Source: Pinguiococcus pyrenoidosus
Lineage: Eukaryota; Sar; Pinguiophyceae; Pinguiochrysidales; Pinguiochrysidaceae
Assembly: GCA_019677205.1 (NCBI GenBank)
Contig: JAAMXY010000280.1
Coordinates: forward strand, 1-10,196
Direction: 5' to 3'
Length of the DNA stretch: 10,196 nucleotides
Shown here one piece after another: positions 1-8,339 of the stretch. The position numbers and the translations under genes are program-made. The notes below the pieces were generated by a model. It was not told the DNA's origin. It saw nothing but the letters and a program-made list of their open reading frames with translations, and did not search any database. Numbering within the stretch: position 1 is the first letter of the stretch; each line of letters begins with the position of its first letter.

Positions 1-106
1 ATCCTTGTCTTCGGCTCCTGCCTACGCTCCTGATCCAGCGCTGATGCCAACCAGGTCAGCCACCTCTAGCGGCTCCACCCTACGGAGAGCAAGTCGGAGA
101 AGACAG
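1..106. other. 3' flank of the Rpn2 gene
   Basis: This stretch lies just downstream of the Rpn2 stop codon on the minus strand and probably holds its 3' UTR. Open frames here are short out-of-frame continuations of the Rpn2 last exon. I see no independent gene, repeat or obvious polyadenylation signal. Confidence 0.5.
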
Positions 107-3100
107 CTACGTCTCCGCAGGCTTGGTGCTTTCTTCACCTTCCTGGGTTGTCTCCTGCGGGGGAGGAGCCCACTCGAAGGGTTCCGGCATCTCGGCTTCC
201 TCCTCCTGATCACCGACTGCCGGCGCCTTCACATCCCGCAGCTCTTCTTCTTCCCCCCCCGCGGCCGACGCCGTCTGCAGCATCACGATGCCTCCTACGT
301 CTATTCCAAGTCCTAACTCAAAGCCCACTGGTTGATACGCTGACTCCTTGTCGTAGGCGCAAAGCGCCGCTTGGGATGGCGTGAGACGCGCTGGGTTGGA
401 AAGCGTGAAGCTGGTCGGCTCGGGCTTGGCCTCGACCTTCTCCTCGGGCGCCTCCTCCGTTTCCATCTTCTCGGCGGTGTCTTCGGTCTGCGCCTCGCCC
501 CCCTCGCTTGCCTTCACGCTGGCCTTCGTCTCGTCGCCCGCGGTCTTTGAATCCGCCTTCGCCTCGTCTTTCTCCACGTCCATGCCCGTGGTGTCCTGCG
601 AAGCGCTGCGCTTGAGCTCCCTCCGCACCTGCCGCGCGCGGGCTTTCGCGGAGGTGCTGAGCTCCACCGTGGTGACGCGCCCTTTCTTCTCGGCCTTCTT
701 CTCCACCACCTTCTTCGGGTATGCGAAGAGGCTCGGCTTGGCGGCGCACTGGATGTTGAAGTTCACGGGCAGCTTCAGATCCGCGTTGAGGCCCGCCGTC
801 AGCGTAGGAGTGAGCGAGATGCTCAGGAAGTGAAGCAAGGGGTACCAATACCAGTGCTGCAGCCACATGACGAGGCCGACGGCGCCACGCATCCTACCGA
901 AACCAAGCCGCGAAGTCAAGCCGATGCTCGTGTTGCGACCGCCCGCGTCGAGAATGCCTGTGGTTGGACAGGTAGGTCAGCTTCCCCGTCCAGTAGCTAC
1001 TCTCGCATCACCGGCAGCGCGTCGCCAGTGGAGCATCCTGTCCTTACCCGAGGCGAGAATGGCGCCGACCTTGCTCATCGTGGACATGTGCTTGTCGCCA
1101 ACCACGTCGGACAGCTTCTGGCGGAAAGCCTTCACTCCGGGTTGCTCCTGCTCGTTCTTCTCCATGTAGACCATCGCCATGGCAAGCATGGCGCCCTGGC
1201 GCACGAAATCGACGTCGTCTTCCAGCATCGGCTTGAGCAGCTCCGTGGCTTCTGGAAGGGCCGACCCCGCGGCGGCGATGCCGACCGCGAGACAAGCACC
1301 GTAGCGCACGTGAGCGTTGTACGATTCTGCCAGGAGCGTGACCAGGCGGGGCACTTGGACGGGGCGGCGATGCATGATCAGCCCGATGCTGATGATCGCA
1401 GCTCGGCGAACATCGTCACTGGCATCGGAGACAGCAACGTGCAGAAGTTTGTTGACTGCGTTGTTGTTGCCCGTCCCCGCGTACCCGAGGCCGAGGCCGA
1501 ACATGGCGCCGTAGCGCAGGATCGGGAGGCGATCGTGGCCCAAGGTCGACGTGAGCTTCTCGCACTCCTCCTCCGCACCGTGGCACATCAGGGCAAGGGC
1601 GATCGCACAGCCTCGGAGGATCTTCTCGTGCGCGGTCGCCTTCGCGTACTCGAGCAGATCCTTCTCGGCCTCTGCCCGGAGCGCATCCGAGAAAGGCACG
1701 CCGGCGAAGAGAAGGCCGATGCCGTATGCCGCCGCTTCTCCAATCACCGCGTCCGCCGACTTGAGCGCTCCGCTGAGCGCCTCGTAGACCAGCGGATCGG
1801 CTGACCCGAACGCAGCGAGGCCCAGCCCAAGGCAGGCGCCGTGGGCAAGTGGCTCGTTGGGACCAGCATCCCGCAAGGCGTTGCTCAGGTACTGGACCAC
1901 CTCCTTGTTCGCGGGAGTGCCGACGGTCTGAGCATGGATCAGGCCCAAGGCGTAGAGACTGCCGCCCTCGGAATACGGACTGGGATTCGGATTGGCATCC
2001 CCTCCACTCCGCGGGAGATAGGGGCCCAGAAGCACCATGGACTCCTTCGCGTGCCCAGCGTGGATCACTCCGATGGAAGCGGTGGCCGTGAACTTGGCCC
2101 AGTGCGACGCCTGTCGGAGCGTTCGGTTAGCACCTGTGAGCGAGGAGAGCCAAACGCGAGGGAGCGTACCTTCGCCATCCAGTCAAGGTTCTCGCGGAGG
2201 AAGGAATCCCGCGTGGTCCCGGCCTGCAGGTACGCGTGGCAGACCACCGCGGCGTTGTGCAGGACGGAGCTGCGGTGCTCGATCTTGGACTTGATGTGGG
2301 ACAAGATCGCCAGATCCGTTTCATTCGCTTCGTACAGGAACTGCAGACGAAGATCGACGGGGAAGTTCTCTCGGAAGAGACGGCGTAGCGTGTCCCGACG
2401 CTTCGCGACAACCGGATCCAGGTCGGCACCGCCGTCGGCCGTATCCATTGCCTCCGCCTCTTCCGCAGGCGCATCGCCCTCAGCCTTCTTCTCTTCTCCG
2501 CTTCCCTCGGCGGGGGAGTCGTCCAGCTGCAGCGTCCGCGTCACCTGAGCGACAAAGCCATCGTCTCCCGAGTCAAGGACGTCCAAGGAAATCTGGTAGG
2601 CGACAAGCGCCTCCGTCTCCGTCCCGTGGATGAGCGTGATGAGCACCTGGAACGAAGCCCATTCGTCAGCGCACAGAGAATCAGAAGACGTACAAACGGA
2701 CAGGGGCACGTACCGCTGCAAGCTCCTCGGAGTTGTGCATCAGTTGCAGAATCTGGCAGATGCGCAGGTAGTCTTTGACCCCGGCGATGTCGCTTCGGAA
2801 GAGCGTGAGGAGCTTGTCCAGCACCTTCATCCGGAACTCCTTGGACTGCACGAGGGATTGCGACACGTCCAGGGCGTACTTGAGCATCCGCGGCACGTTC
2901 TCGGACCGGACGATGGCCTCCTCGAGCTTGTCGATCCGGCGCGACTCCAGGGCGATGCCAATGGCCTGCGTGAAGGCGCCGTCGGCGTAGCAGCGGTTGA
3001 ACATCTGCTCCATGATGGCCTCCATGCGGTCATCCCGGGGGCTTTCGCCCTTCGTCTCGGTAGCCGCATCGCCACTCTCGCTCTCCACGCGCTCCGCAAT

Positions 3101-3504
3101 GTAGCGGTCGATGCAGCGATTGATCATGGACGCGACATATTCGCTGCGCTCTCCCACGTCAAAGAACGCTTCCGAAGCCAGCGCCAGCCTGCAGTCACAG
3201 CGGATCACGTCAGGCCCTCTTTCGCTCCCATCAGAAAGGCTCCCTCAAGAACGCACCTCAGCGCATGGTCGTACTCCTCCAGGTGAAAGAAGCACTTGGA
3301 AGCCACATGCGCGGCCAGGGTGCGGTGCGCGAACTGCGGGTCCTCGGAAAGCGCCTCGATGGTGGACACCACCTCGGACACCTCCGGCCAGTACGAGTCC
3401 ACAACCCGCGCGAGCTTGCGAAGCGTCTTCTCCTGGACCACTTCGTCGGTGTCGCTCAGGAGCAGGCACAGGCTCGCAGCGCTGTCCAATGCAGCGGTCG
3501 CCAT
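107..3504 (-). CDS. RPN2: 26S proteasome regulatory subunit Rpn2 (PSMD1), five exons
   Basis: Large scaffold subunit of the 19S regulatory particle base, which helps bind ubiquitin receptors and the ATPase ring in nucleus and cytosol. Coding exons in transcript order are 3504-3257, 3188-2714, 2646-2170, 2110-1048 and 957-107, giving 1037 aa (human about 953). Junctions were set by recalled family similarity, for example NLDWMAK joined to ASHWAKFTATASIGVIH and GAILASG joined to ILDAGGRN. Residues about 411-790 hold proteasome/cyclosome repeats such as GGSLYALGLIHA, HGACLGLGLAAFG, LRYGAMFGLGLGYAG and VRYGACLAVGIAAAG. The conserved segment HWYWYPLLHFLS (789-800) follows. Acidic linkers sit at about 283-318 and 835-935. 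A C-terminal PEPFEW (1012-1017) resembles the Rpn13-binding tip, here followed by 20 extra residues. The start is the ATG at 3504 (context AAGATGG); the frame upstream to 3519 has only a GTG. The stop is TAG at 109-107. Confidence 0.95.
958..1047 (-). other. Rpn2 intron 4 (90 bp, phase 1)
   Basis: The donor is TCGG|GTAAGG and the acceptor CCACAG|GC. Joining gives GAILASGILDAGGRN, a near-invariant Rpn2 segment. CTGAC lies at 980-976, with its A 19 nt before the intron end. Confidence 0.93.
2111..2169 (-). other. Rpn2 intron 3 (59 bp, phase 0)
   Basis: The donor is AAG|GTACGC and the acceptor CCGACAG|GCG. The join NLDWMAK-ASHWAKFTATAS fits the family exactly. An earlier in-intron CACAG|G would break the frame, so it appears to be skipped. 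CTAAC at 2130-2126 is the best branch-point match in the window. This is the shortest supported intron. Confidence 0.92.
2647..2713 (-). other. Rpn2 intron 2 (67 bp, phase 0)
   Basis: The donor is GCG|GTACGT and the acceptor TTCCAG|GTG. The join SEELAA-VLITLIHG keeps the Rpn2 frame; reading through hits a stop (ending LYVF). CTGAC lies at 2669-2665, with its A 19 nt before the intron end. Confidence 0.9.
3189..3256 (-). other. Rpn2 intron 1 (68 bp, phase 2)
   Basis: The donor is AG|GTGCGT and the acceptor CTGCAG|G. Joining gives HALRLALASEAFFDV, which continues the Rpn2 N-terminal helices. A CTGAC branch-like motif lies at 3213-3209, with its A 21 nt before the intron end. Confidence 0.85.
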
Positions 3505-3692
3505 CTTTCTGGTCTCCACGCGCGCGGATCGGCACAGCGCTTTCGCTCCTCGCTCTCCCTTCGCTTCGGACGCCTCTGCGAGGCGGTTCCCGACTTTGAG
3601 GCGGTGGACGCGCGAAAGCAGCGGCGGAACCGAGGCGGCGGCCGCAGCTGTTTCTGCGCCGATCTTTGAATGCCGCGCGGACAGAGACGATG

Positions 3693-3744
3693 TTCGATCG
3701 AAGTCCGCTGGGACAGATGGACCCAGCGGACGGAGCTCCGTCCG
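3693..3744. repeat. Cluster of three abutting or overlapping inverted repeats
   Basis: First is a 10-bp perfect palindrome TTCGATCGAA (3693-3702). Second are 10-bp perfect arms GTCCGCTGGG (3703-3712) and CCCAGCGGAC (3722-3731) around a 9-nt spacer. Third is an 18-bp perfect palindrome CGGACGGAGCTCCGTCCG (3727-3744). The last two share five bases (3727-3731), so as hairpins they would exclude each other. The cluster lies about 190-210 bp from each start codon, at the midpoint of the divergent intergenic region. A protein-binding site is a plausible role but is inferred. Confidence 0.85.
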
Positions 3745-3848
3745 AGCCTTGGTGCTCCGTATCGATCCTGAGCGATTTCACGCGTACGTCGCCTTTGCAT
3801 TCTCGCGGAATTCGGGTTTGTGGCGGCGGGGCCTGCAGAATAGGCTGC

Positions 3849-3925
3849 GGAGGCCCCTGAGGAGAAGGGTTCGGAGGCCCTTGGCTCCCAAGGGCTTTTC
3901 GCGCTGCTGAGCAGTTGGGAGGCCC
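3849..3925 (+). repeat. Three direct copies of GGAGGCCC upstream of 5-oxoprolinase
   Basis: Exact copies lie at 3849-3856, 3873-3880 and 3918-3925, all within 103 bp of the 5-oxoprolinase ATG. The first two extend to CGGAGGCCC. In GC-rich DNA short repeats arise easily, so a regulatory role is only a suggestion. Confidence 0.6.
3877..3895 (+). promoter_or_regulatory. GC-rich hairpin in the probable 5-oxoprolinase leader
   Basis: GCCCTTGG (3877-3884) and CCAAGGGC (3888-3895) are perfect complementary arms around a CTC loop, 56 nt before the ATG. In an mRNA leader this would form a stable 8-bp stem that could affect translation. Whether it is transcribed is unknown. Confidence 0.5.
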
Positions 3926-3951
3926 GCGCCTTCCGGCGGCGCGCCTCGGGC

Positions 3952-6900
3952 ATGTACTCCTTCTCCATCGACCGCGGAGGGACCTTCACGGACTGCTTCT
4001 GCACGCTGCCTGACGGCCGCGTGCGAGTGCTCAAGCTGCTGAGTGAGGATCCGGAGCGCTATGCGGACGCCCCGCGAGAGGCCATTCGCCGCGTGCTGGA
4101 GGAGGAGACCGGCCGCCGCCTGCCTCGCGAGGACAAGCTGGATACCTCGCTCATCGAGGAGATTCGGATGGGCACTACGGTGGCGACCAACGCTCTCCTG
4201 GAGCATCGCGGCGAGAGATGTGCCCTGCTAATCACCCGAGGCTTCAAGGTGCGATGCGGCGGGCGCGGTGGGGCATTTTCGCGGGGTTGCCGTGCGCGAC
4301 TCAAACGGCCTTGCACCTATCTAGGATCTCCTTCTCATCGGCAATCAGTCGAGGCCAGATATCTTCGACCTGCGCATCGCCAAGCCGGAAGTGCCCTGCG
4401 CCCTGGTGCTGGAGGTGGACGAGCGCGTCGTGCTTGAGCAGGAAGGTCTCGGCGCTCCGGCCGGATACCCGCAGCCGTCGACGAGCAGCGAGGCGGAGAC
4501 GGTGGTGGGGATCACCGGCCAGCGCCTTGTGGTGGAGGAACCACTGGACGACGAGCAAGTTCGCCAGGCGTTGCGAGTAGCCAAGGACGAGGGACTACGC
4601 AGCATCGCCGTGTGCCTGATGCACTCGTATGCCTTTGCGGACCACGAGCGGAGGATCAAGGACGTGGCAACGGAGATGGGCTTCGAGCACATCTCGCTGA
4701 GCTGTGAAGTCGCCCCAATGGTCAAAATTGTGCCCAGGGCCACCACGACCTGCGTCGACGCGTACCTCACGCCCGTTCTTCAGCGCTACGTGGAGAGCTT
4801 CCGCTCTGGCTTTTCCGACTTGAGCAAGACAAAGGTGCACCGCTCGCTCCTTAGGGATCCCATACGAACAGTGGAGGGCTCCGACCCGGCTGACGCACAG
4901 CATTCGTACGTAGGTTCATTTCATGCAGTCCGATGGAGGCCTGATTCCGGCAGAGGGCTTCATGGGCCACCGAAGCATCCTCTCCGGCCCAGCCGGCGGC
5001 GTGGTGGGCTACGCCATCTGTGGTGAACGGGATCTGCAGGATGCGCCGCGTGTCTCCGAGGCTTTCACTGCAAGCGGGGACGCCAAGGTGCAGCCCATCA
5101 TCGGCTTCGACATGGGCGGAACCAGCACCGACGTGAGCCGCTACGAAGGCTCCTTTGAGCATGTCTTTGAGACGAGGACCGCGAACCAAATCATCTACGG
5201 CGCCCAGCTCGATGTCAACACCGTCGCGGCAGGTACGGACCCGTCGCCCAGCTGGCCAACCTCTGGAAAACCAGGGATGATGCAAGAGACTTAGCCTTGC
5301 AGAATCTAAGAACCCCTGCGCTGCATCGACAGGTGGGGGCAGCAGGCTCTTCTACAAGGATGGCATCTTCAAGGTTGGCCCGCAGTCGGCGGGCGCCCAT
5401 CCAGGGCCGATCTGCTATCGCAAGAACGGATTCCTCACCGTGACGGATGCAAACTTGGTTCTGGGTCGCATCCTCCCGCAGTACTTTCCCAAGATCTTCG
5501 GACCGGACGAGAACGAAGCCCTGGATGCCGAAGGTGCGCGGGCTGCGCTGTCTTCGTTGACGGACGCAATCAACGAGGAAGGCCGCCGCCTCTCGGGGAG
5601 CTCCTATACGGACAAGACAGTGGATGAGGTTGCGATGGGCTTCATCACGGTGGCGAACGAGGCGATGTGCCGACCAGTGCGGAACTTGACCACGATGCGC
5701 GGCTTCGACGTGACCACGCATGCGCTGTCGTGCTTTGGCGGCGCTGGGCCCCAGCACTGCTGCGGCATCGCCAAGAACTTGGGCATCCAGAAAGTTCTCA
5801 TCGACGTCCACGCTGGGATTCTCTCTGCCGTCGGTATCGCCAAGGCGGACGTTGTTTACGAGTTCCAGGAAGCGGCTTCGGCGACTCTGGAGAGCGCGGC
5901 CCCCGATCTGGCGGAGTCCCTCGTCGAGAAGGCGGCAAACCTTGGGGACAAGGGAGCACGTAGGCTGCTGGATGCCGGGATCCCGCCTGACGCCATCAAC
6001 CTGGAGCTCTTCTTGAATCTCCGATACCAAGGCACGGATACCGCCATAATGACGTCCATGGCGGCGGGAGATGAAGCTCGGGTCAGGAACGCGCAAGATC
6101 TGCGGGAGCTTCTTCAGTCGGGAGTGAGTGCCAGGTTCGTCTCTGCCTTCAAAGCTTCCTACCAGCGGGAATTCGGCTTTGATCTGGAGAATCGCGCCAT
6201 CAATGTCGACGACGTGCGCGTCCGGGCCATCGGCAAATCCATGGGCTCCTCTCCTGCCCCGGCCGATGGCCGTGGGGCCTCCCCAAAGGCCCCCGTCGCG
6301 GACGCTGTCCACTCTGCATTCTTCGCGGAGACGGGCAGAGTTGATGTTCCGGTGTACAAGCTTGAGGCCATCGACGTGGGATCGTCCCTGAGCGGACCTT
6401 GCATCGTCGTCCAGAACATCAGCACCATCGTGGTCGAGCCTCACTGCCGGGCGTTCATGCTACCGTCTCGCAGCATCGCCATTGAGGTCGCCGCGGAAAA
6501 GAAGCAGCTTCGCGACGAGGCGCGCCCGCGCGGCCTTACCGCGAGCAGCCTGGATCCGATCCTGCTCTCAATATTCTCTCATCGATTCATGAGCATTGCC
6601 GAGCAGATGGGCAAGGTCCTGCAACGGACGAGCATATCGGTGAACATCAAGGAGAGGCTGGACTTCAGCTGCGCGGTCTTCGACAAGACGGGCGGACTGG
6701 TGGCGAATGCTCCCCATCTTCCCGTGCACCTCGGAGCAATGCCTTCCGCCGTGCGATTCCAGGCCAAGTACTGGGGCGAGAAGCTGCGGCCCGGCGACGT
6801 CCTCATGTCGAACCATCCGCAGCTGGCTGGCGGCAGCCACCTCCCCGACATCACCGTGATCACTCCCGTGTTTGACGAGACTGGCACGGGGATCCTCTTC

Positions 6901-8262
6901 TTCGTCGCAAGCCGAGGGCACCATGCAGACGTGGGCGGCATTGCACCTGGCAGCATGCCGCCTGACAGCACCACAATCGAGGATGAAGGCGCCGCGATCG
7001 TGGCTTTCAAGCTCGTGGAAGGCGGCGCCTTCCAGGATGCGGGGGCGCGAAGGCTCCTTCTGGCCCCCGGTGAGCGTGAGGGCAACTCGGGCGCGAGGAA
7101 GGTCGAGGACAACATCAGCGACCTGAAGGCGCAAGTTGCGGCAAACCAACGAGGCGTGCACTTGATGAGGGCGCTGATGGAAGAGTACGGTCTAGATACA
7201 GTGCAAGACTACATGCTGTACATCCAAGACAACGCCGAGAGAAGCGTTCGCCGGATGCTTCACGACTTCAGCCTGAATCGCGGAATGGCTGAGCGAGACA
7301 GGGTGGCGGCCGAGGACTACATGGACGACGGCACGCGAATCGCGCTGGAAGTGACCATCAGCCGGAACGGAGGGCCAACGGAGACTTCTGCCGTCTTTGA
7401 CTTCTCGGCCACCGACCCGGAAGTCGTCGGCAACACGAATGCGCCACCCGCAGTCACCGCTTCTGCGGTGATCTACTGCCTCAGGTGCCTGTTGCCGGCG
7501 TCGGATCTGCCTCTGAATCAGGGCTGCTTGAACCCCGTGGAGATCATCACCAGGCCCGGCACGCTGCTGAATCCATCTCCCAGTGCTGCTGTCGTCGGAG
7601 GCAACGTCCTGACGTCGCAAAGAGTGACGGACGTCGTCCTTCGCACCTTCGAGGCCTGCGCGGCCTCTCAGGGGTGCATGGGCAACCTTACGTTCGGGGA
7701 CGACGCGCTTGGCTACTATGAGACCATCGCCGGTGGGGCAGGTGCAGGTCCTGGGTGGCATGGAGCGTCGGGGGTGCATACGCACATGACCAACACGCGC
7801 ATCACAGACCCCGAGATTCTCGAGACGCACTTCCCCGTCATTCTGCGGGCGTTCGGCCTCAGAACGGGATCGGGAGGCCTGGGCCGCTGGCGCGGTGGCG
7901 ATGGCTGCACGCGCATTTTCCAGTGGCGCCGGCCTCTCACGGTGAGCATCCTCACGGAGCGACGCTCCCTGCCACCTTACGGCATGAAAGGCGGCGGGAG
8001 CGGCACGCGGGGAAAGAACCTCTGGCATCGTCTGCTCGGCCATCCCGATGGGAGCAGAGAGTACAAAGCCTTCAACGTCGGCCCGAAGCGGACGTTTCGT
8101 GTAGGTCGGGGAGACGTCCTAGAAATCCAGACGCCCGGCGGCGGGGGCTATGAACGCCGCACGGATGAAACCGAAGAGATGGAAAGGCTGGCGGAGAATT
8201 GGATGGCCTTCGTTGCCGGTGGATCTTTGCAGCGATTCCAGGATGCCTCGCTCTCAAGCTGA
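3952..8262 (+). CDS. OPLAH: 5-oxoprolinase (ATP-hydrolysing), four exons
   Basis: Cytosolic enzyme that hydrolyses 5-oxo-L-proline to L-glutamate using ATP, in the gamma-glutamyl (glutathione) cycle. Coding exons are 3952-4248, 4325-4834, 4914-5232 and 5333-8262, giving 1351 aa (human 1288). The N-terminal hydantoinase-A half carries DRGGTFTD (7-14), [11 protein letters not shown] (73-83), [11 protein letters not shown] (292-302) and [10 protein letters not shown] (333-342), the glycine-rich and acidic motifs of its actin-like ATPase fold. The hydantoinase-B half begins near 782 and carries [12 protein letters not shown] (834-845), GGSHLPD (875-881), RGHHADVGG (903-911), [11 protein letters not shown] (about 1193-1203) and PGGGGY (1310-1315). 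It is full length with no lost motif. The start is the only ATG in the frame, which is open upstream to 3844; the human N-terminus is some nine residues longer. All introns lie in the first 28% of the coding sequence. Confidence 0.96.
4249..4324 (+). other. 5-oxoprolinase intron 1 (76 bp, phase 0)
   Basis: The donor is AAG|GTGCGA and the acceptor CTATCTAG|G. The join [22 protein letters not shown] matches the family, while reading through breaks it. No CTRAC motif is visible. Confidence 0.92.
4835..4913 (+). other. 5-oxoprolinase intron 2 (79 bp, phase 0)
   Basis: The donor is AAG|GTGCAC and the acceptor ACGTAG|GTT. The join [17 protein letters not shown] matches the family. CTGAC lies at 4890-4894, with its A 20 nt before the intron end. 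Confidence 0.9.
5233..5332 (+). other. 5-oxoprolinase intron 3 (100 bp, phase 1)
   Basis: The donor is GCAG|GTACGG and the acceptor CGACAG|GT. The join NTVAAGGGSRLF is a near-invariant family segment. This is the longest supported intron and lacks a clear CTRAC motif. Confidence 0.93.
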
Positions 8263-8339
8263 GCACGCCCCTCGGCTGCAAGCTGTGAAGTTTCTAGTAT
8301 TTAAGTATAGAGCCTAGGCCTCAGGCACTTCAAGCACCA
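8263..8339. other. Convergent 3' spacer with an AT-rich core
   Basis: Only 77 bp separate the 5-oxoprolinase stop from the stop of the convergent GTPase gene. Inside, 8291-8310 is about 80% A/T, in sharp contrast to the GC-rich surroundings. An 8-bp palindrome GCCTAGGC (8312-8319) follows. It may carry 3'-end processing signals for both transcripts, whose 3' UTRs probably overlap. No canonical AATAAA is present. Confidence 0.5.

Larger units (their letters stand above)
3505..3951. promoter_or_regulatory. Divergent intergenic region between Rpn2 and 5-oxoprolinase
   Basis: These 447 bp separate the two start codons, so both promoters and both 5' leaders must lie here unless an undetected upstream exon exists. 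I see no TATA box. The notable content is a cluster of three inverted repeats at its middle (3693-3744), then three GGAGGCCC copies and a GC-rich hairpin on the 5-oxoprolinase side. The frame in phase with the 5-oxoprolinase ATG is open back to 3844 but has no upstream ATG. A 56-codon upstream ORF (ATG 3690 to stop 3860) would precede 5-oxoprolinase if the transcript starts that far upstream. The promoter role is inferred from position only. Confidence 0.6.

Noticed and set aside
830-1804. 324-codon open frame on the plus strand opposite Rpn2
   Set aside because: It runs through the Rpn2 PC-repeat exon and an intron on the other strand and has no recognisable domain. It is a shadow of the real gene.
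3505-3519. Five-codon N-terminal extension of Rpn2
   Set aside because: It would start with GTG. The ATG at 3504 has a good start context and fits the family N-terminus.
3784-3843. Possible 60-bp leader intron (GTACGT ... TAG|G) before 5-oxoprolinase
   Set aside because: The base before the donor is C rather than G, there is no CTRAC motif, and the ATG-initiated frames checked upstream (from 3670 and 3690) do not join the 5-oxoprolinase frame. A purely untranslated leader intron remains possible.
3881-3892. Resemblance to the end of the dinoflagellate spliced leader (TTGGCTC...AAG)
   Set aside because: Only seven consecutive bases match and the rest is better explained by the hairpin arms. 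That is too short to claim a relict spliced leader.
5215-6444. 409-codon open frame on the minus strand opposite 5-oxoprolinase
   Set aside because: It is antisense to a strongly conserved coding region, crosses an intron, and its translation resembles no family I know. Long antisense frames are expected in GC-rich coding DNA. The same applies to minus-strand frames at 6568-7161 and 7192-8043.
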